A DNA stretch of 64,000 nt from Daphnia carinata (taxonomy: Eukaryota > Arthropoda > Branchiopoda > Diplostraca > Daphniidae): NCBI RefSeq assembly GCF_022539665.2, contig NC_081337.1, forward strand, positions 310,001-374,000. The letters run 5' to 3'. This document shows positions 61,604-64,000 of this stretch, in pieces. The position numbers were made by a program, and so were the translations under genes. Each line of letters starts with the position of its first letter. The stretch's first letter is position 1. The notes under the pieces were generated by a model that saw nothing but the letters and a program-made list of their open reading frames with translations, searched no databases and had not been told where the DNA came from.

Positions 61604-61650
61604 TGAAATAAGGTACGGGTAAGAAACTTATTACTGGACAACAAGTTTAA

Positions 61651-61668
61651 GTCTCGTTGGGACCTCTA
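61651..61668 (-). other. AE-3 primer-binding site, mutated
   Basis: Minus strand TAGAGGTCCCAACGAGAC; the second base of TGG is changed. Confidence 0.6.
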
Positions 61669-61670
61669 AT

Positions 61671-61873
61671 TGTAATGTTTCGAACCTCGTGTATTGTCAG
61701 TGGATTGCCGGAACAATTCCCAATTACAAGGTAAAAAACATGCGGTATTTATACTACTACAGAACACAAATATTGAAGGTAAAGTGGGAGGAGATACGTT
61801 CACTTTCACTTGTGAAACGCTTGAGGGATGAAGAAGGTGTGGCTGTCTTTGGATAGCCTTTGGGCTCGTTACA
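61671..61873 (-). repeat. AE-3 5' LTR, 203 bp
   Basis: It runs from TGTAACGAGCCC to GAAACATTACA on minus. The flank on plus (61874-61877) is CCTG, that is CAGG on minus, the same target as copy 2. Confidence 0.86.
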
Positions 61874-62157
61874 CCTGGAATAAGTTAATCATAATTACGT
61901 GTGTTAACCAAGGTTGCCATTGAACGTCACTGTGACGTTGCTGCAATATTTACAACACATGTTGATCATTACTTAAAAGATCCTCACAAACATAACGAAT
62001 TATTCACTTAAAACCTAAATGATCTTCAAAATCTAATTACTCTTAAAAAATGAAATAAAATAATCTTACCAATCAATTTCAATGTTGAATTGCCGATCTT
62101 GATCAACATAATGGGATGGAATACGTGATATATGCATTCAACTTATTGAATTGGTGC
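61874..62157. other. Host flank, inverted copy of 30617-30901
   Basis: No gene. It includes the palindromic CRE-like site near 61922-61938. It is interrupted at 62158 by BEL-3. Confidence 0.65.
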
Positions 62158-62444
62158 TGTTCCGAATCCTACAGCCCCAAATAGTTAGAAGAGGCTTTAT
62201 CTAAAACGGTATTGTGCCATAGGCGAAAACGGAGGCAGGGGAACGTAGACGACGCAACGAGGAGGGAAGATCACCCTTTCGCAAAACGATTAGAGACAAG
62301 AATTTGCCTGTTACAGTCGCGTCACTCGTTTTCCCGTAAAATATTGTAACTTGTAAAATATCAGTATTGAGCTAACGTGCCCGTAAATAAAATACAGAGT
62401 GCGAAATTTACATGCAATCTTAAAGTCAGTACGTATCGTTAACA
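62158..62444 (+). repeat. BEL-3 5' LTR, 287 bp
   Basis: It begins TGTTCCGAATCC and ends CGTTAACA (TGTT...AACA). AATAAA lies near 62387. It is directly followed by TTT and the primer-binding site. Confidence 0.8.
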
Positions 62445-62447
62445 TTT

Positions 62448-62468
62448 TGGTGCATCGACCGGGAATCG
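62448..62468 (+). other. BEL-3 primer-binding site, tRNA-Gly(GCC)
   Basis: After TGG, TGCATCGACCGGGAATCG is exactly complementary to the last 18 bases of the tRNA-Gly(GCC) gene at 30096-30174; TGG pairs with the added CCA. Unusually, both primer gene and primer site are visible in one window. Confidence 0.9.
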
Positions 62469-62847
62469 TGAATCCCAACGAACTGATCCGTAAATTGTAG
62501 TCGTCTTATCGCTCTGTATCGTCCACATCGTTTACGCTACAGCACGAAAACTCATGCTGACGTTGTCTCCTATCAAGAGGATCTACAATCAAGCGTTACC
62601 TTTAGAACAAAACTTAATTAGACGATTTACGCCACATGTGCTCGCCCCTATAGCACATTGAATCGTCTACGCACGAAGTATTGTCCTAATAACTTGATTG
62701 TCGAAACCTTAGCTTGTACCCGTCTCGTCGACAAGCTCATGCCTTTAAATAACGTCTAAAGTGCATACTCGCAAATCAGTACCGCGTGGCAGATCACGTA
62801 ACACGTTGCGTAAACTGATCCCATACGTCATCCGTTGTCATTCAAGC
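62469..62847 (+). other. BEL-3 leader
   Basis: About 380 bases between PBS and the gag start, no ORF of note. Confidence 0.6.
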
Positions 62848-64000
62848 ATGGCCAACGAAGCTTTCCCCCTCGATGTTATTCAAGAAGAAGAACCGGAGGA
62901 AGATTTGGAAGAATGGCAAAGGACAAACGACCCCGCTCAGCTAAAACAGCACCGTACGCAGGCCAAGAGAATCCACACGATGGCACTCAATCAAGCTCTC
63001 CTTGCCGTCCGAATGCAGGAAGATGTTGGAACAATCGAGATTGAGCGAACAAGCCTGGTTCGTGCATACGACATCGTTGAAAGAATTCACCGTCGCTACG
63101 TGGAAGTCTGCAAGTTCGACGGCGAAGATCTAGACAGAGAAACCAGCTGGGGAATTGATATTTCCATCAAACACTCGAGGGCGTTAACCGACATGGCCAA
63201 CTACATCGACTCCCTTCAGGCCCGCGCAAGATCAGTTGCAGGTTCCAGCCGTAGTAGTGTTTCCAACCGTTCATCAACCTCATCGACACGACGTAAACTT
63301 CAGGAGGCCGAGCGGTTAGAAAAGGAAACGCAACTAAGGATTCAACAGGAAAAAGCCGAAGCCTTACAACAAGCCGAAGAGGAAGAACGTAGAAAGCAGT
63401 TCGAACTTGGCAAGATGCAGCTCGAAATCGCCAGAAAGGCAGAGGAAAAGCGGGTTGAAGCAGCACGTAAGGAACGACAACTGAAAATGGAGTTAGAGAA
63501 GCAACGTTACACTAGCTCCTTGTTACGTAAACAACTCGCAGACGAATTAGCGGAAACCGAAGAGACGGATGAAATCGAAACGTCCGGGTTTGATAAAACA
63601 GATGTCTGGAAAACTTCTAACGTCCCATTTCATGCACCCGCTACGCCTGTTCCAGAATTCTGCATGCCGTACAGACCAGCAACGACAACGCAACCATGCT
63701 CTCAACACGGGCCGGCTGCGTCCCAACAGCCGTTTACGTTTGACCAGCCATCTTCGTCGTTTCCTAACTTGAACGTCAACGCCTCAAGCTACGCACCCAC
63801 AAACATATTCGATCGGGTAGCTCAGCAAATCAACTCCAGCGCACGTCCGCCGTCACATCCAACAATCGCGATGTCGGCGCCTCCCGTACACAACCGATTT
63901 ACGCAACAAACGTTTCCGTCCCAGAGACCAGTTCCTGATTCGCAACCAACGGTGTACTCCCCTGATGCCTGGATATTCACCGTGAATCGTCATGACGCAC
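62848..64000 (+). CDS. gag: BEL-3 Gag, N-terminal part (open at window end)
   Basis: Starts MANEAFPLDVIQEEEPEED. The first 130 residues are helical and acidic (MALNQALLAVRMQEDVGTIE, LTDMANYIDSLQARARS). A Ser-rich patch follows, then a long charged coiled coil at about 150-230 (LQEAERLEKETQLRIQQEKA, ARKAEEKRVEAARKERQLKM), then a Pro/Gln-rich region from about 250. This matches the usual N-terminal half of BEL/Pao Gag, before the zinc finger and protease. No stop in 384 codons. The first ATG in the frame was chosen; the codons before it are not open for long. Confidence 0.82.
   Translation, partial: MANEAFPLDVIQEEEPEEDLEEWQRTNDPAQLKQHRTQAKRIHTMALNQALLAVRMQEDVGTIEIERTSLVRAYDIVERIHRRYVEVCKFDGEDLDRETSWGIDISIKHSRALTDMANYIDSLQARARSVAGSSRSSVSNRSSTSSTRRKLQEAERLEKETQLRIQQEKAEALQQAEEEERRKQFELGKMQLEIARKAEEKRVEAARKERQLKMELEKQRYTSSLLRKQLADELAETEETDEIETSGFDKTDVWKTSNVPFHAPATPVPEFCMPYRPATTTQPCSQHGPAASQQPFTFDQPSSSFPNLNVNASSYAPTNIFDRVAQQINSSARPPSHPTIAMSAPPVHNRFTQQTFPSQRPVPDSQPTVYSPDAWIFTVNRHDA

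Larger units (their letters stand above)
50461..61873 (-). mobile_element. AE copy 3
   Basis: From 61873 on the minus strand: 5' LTR, PBS remnant, the longest Gag coiled coil, capsid, nucleocapsid, protease, RT (3'-truncated), RNase H tail, envelope (most complete ectodomain), ORF X and the ankyrin ORF. RT palm to RNase H start and all of integrase except the tail are deleted. The 3' end carries the same LTR-removing deletion as copy 1. The 5' flank CAGG and host sequence equal those of copy 2. Confidence 0.88.
62158..64000 (+). mobile_element. BEL-3: BEL/Pao element, 5' end
   Basis: LTR (62158-62444), primer-binding site and the first 384 codons of gag, open to the window end. Sequence and LTR differ from BEL-1/2, so it is a separate family. 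The interrupted host sequence is visible at 30600-30617. Gag has no stop in the window, so this could be an intact element. Confidence 0.82.

Overview
This window looks like animal nuclear DNA, most likely from an arthropod. It is a retrotransposon-dense region built around dispersed tRNA genes, with no bacterial-type operons. The evidence is BEL/Pao and Ty3/Gypsy LTR elements, two Gypsy lineages with envelope genes, an L1/Tx1-type LINE, a Tigger/pogo DNA transposon, an intron-bearing tRNA-Leu relic and a eukaryotic initiator tRNA-Met. A crustacean such as a water flea would fit, but nothing here proves the species. I found no convincing single-copy host protein gene.

Layout: 1-4827 is a BEL/Pao element on the minus strand (BEL-1), whose far end lies outside the window. 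5184-6284 is a tRNA patch (Leu relic, Gly-TCC, Glu) with a small hairpin MITE. 6303-8343 is a 5'-truncated LINE (minus) abutting a 45-nt piece of 5S rRNA. 8344-9400 holds a tRNA-Gly relic and an initiator tRNA-Met. 9401-22474 is copy 1 of an unusual Gypsy element, here called AE (ankyrin + envelope), on the minus strand. 22475-22923 is a stray AE integrase piece. 22924-about 30056 is a second env-bearing Gypsy element (GyEnv, plus), followed by tRNA-Gly-GCC and tRNA-Trp. 30902-38731 is AE copy 2 (plus), with both LTRs and a Tigger-type insertion. 39037-40047 holds initiator tRNA-Met plus tRNA and LINE relics. 40074-47351 is a nearly intact Gypsy element (GyPRF, minus) with 320-bp LTRs and a TTGT target duplication. 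47589-49356 is a BEL-1 relative (BEL-2). 50149-50220 is a third initiator tRNA-Met. 50461-61873 is AE copy 3 (minus). 62158-64000 is the 5' end of another BEL element (BEL-3).

The AE family is the most interesting content. Its order is LTR, gag with a very long coiled coil, protease, RT, RNase H, integrase, an envelope with a threonine-rich mucin-like section and a C-terminal membrane anchor, a small conserved ORF, and then an ORF with an acidic N-terminal part and five to six ankyrin repeats, an IkappaB-like layout. The three AE copies share host flanks and target duplication, so the region has grown by inverted and direct segmental duplication as well as by transposition. Every copy is internally deleted or broken, but together they show the gene order.
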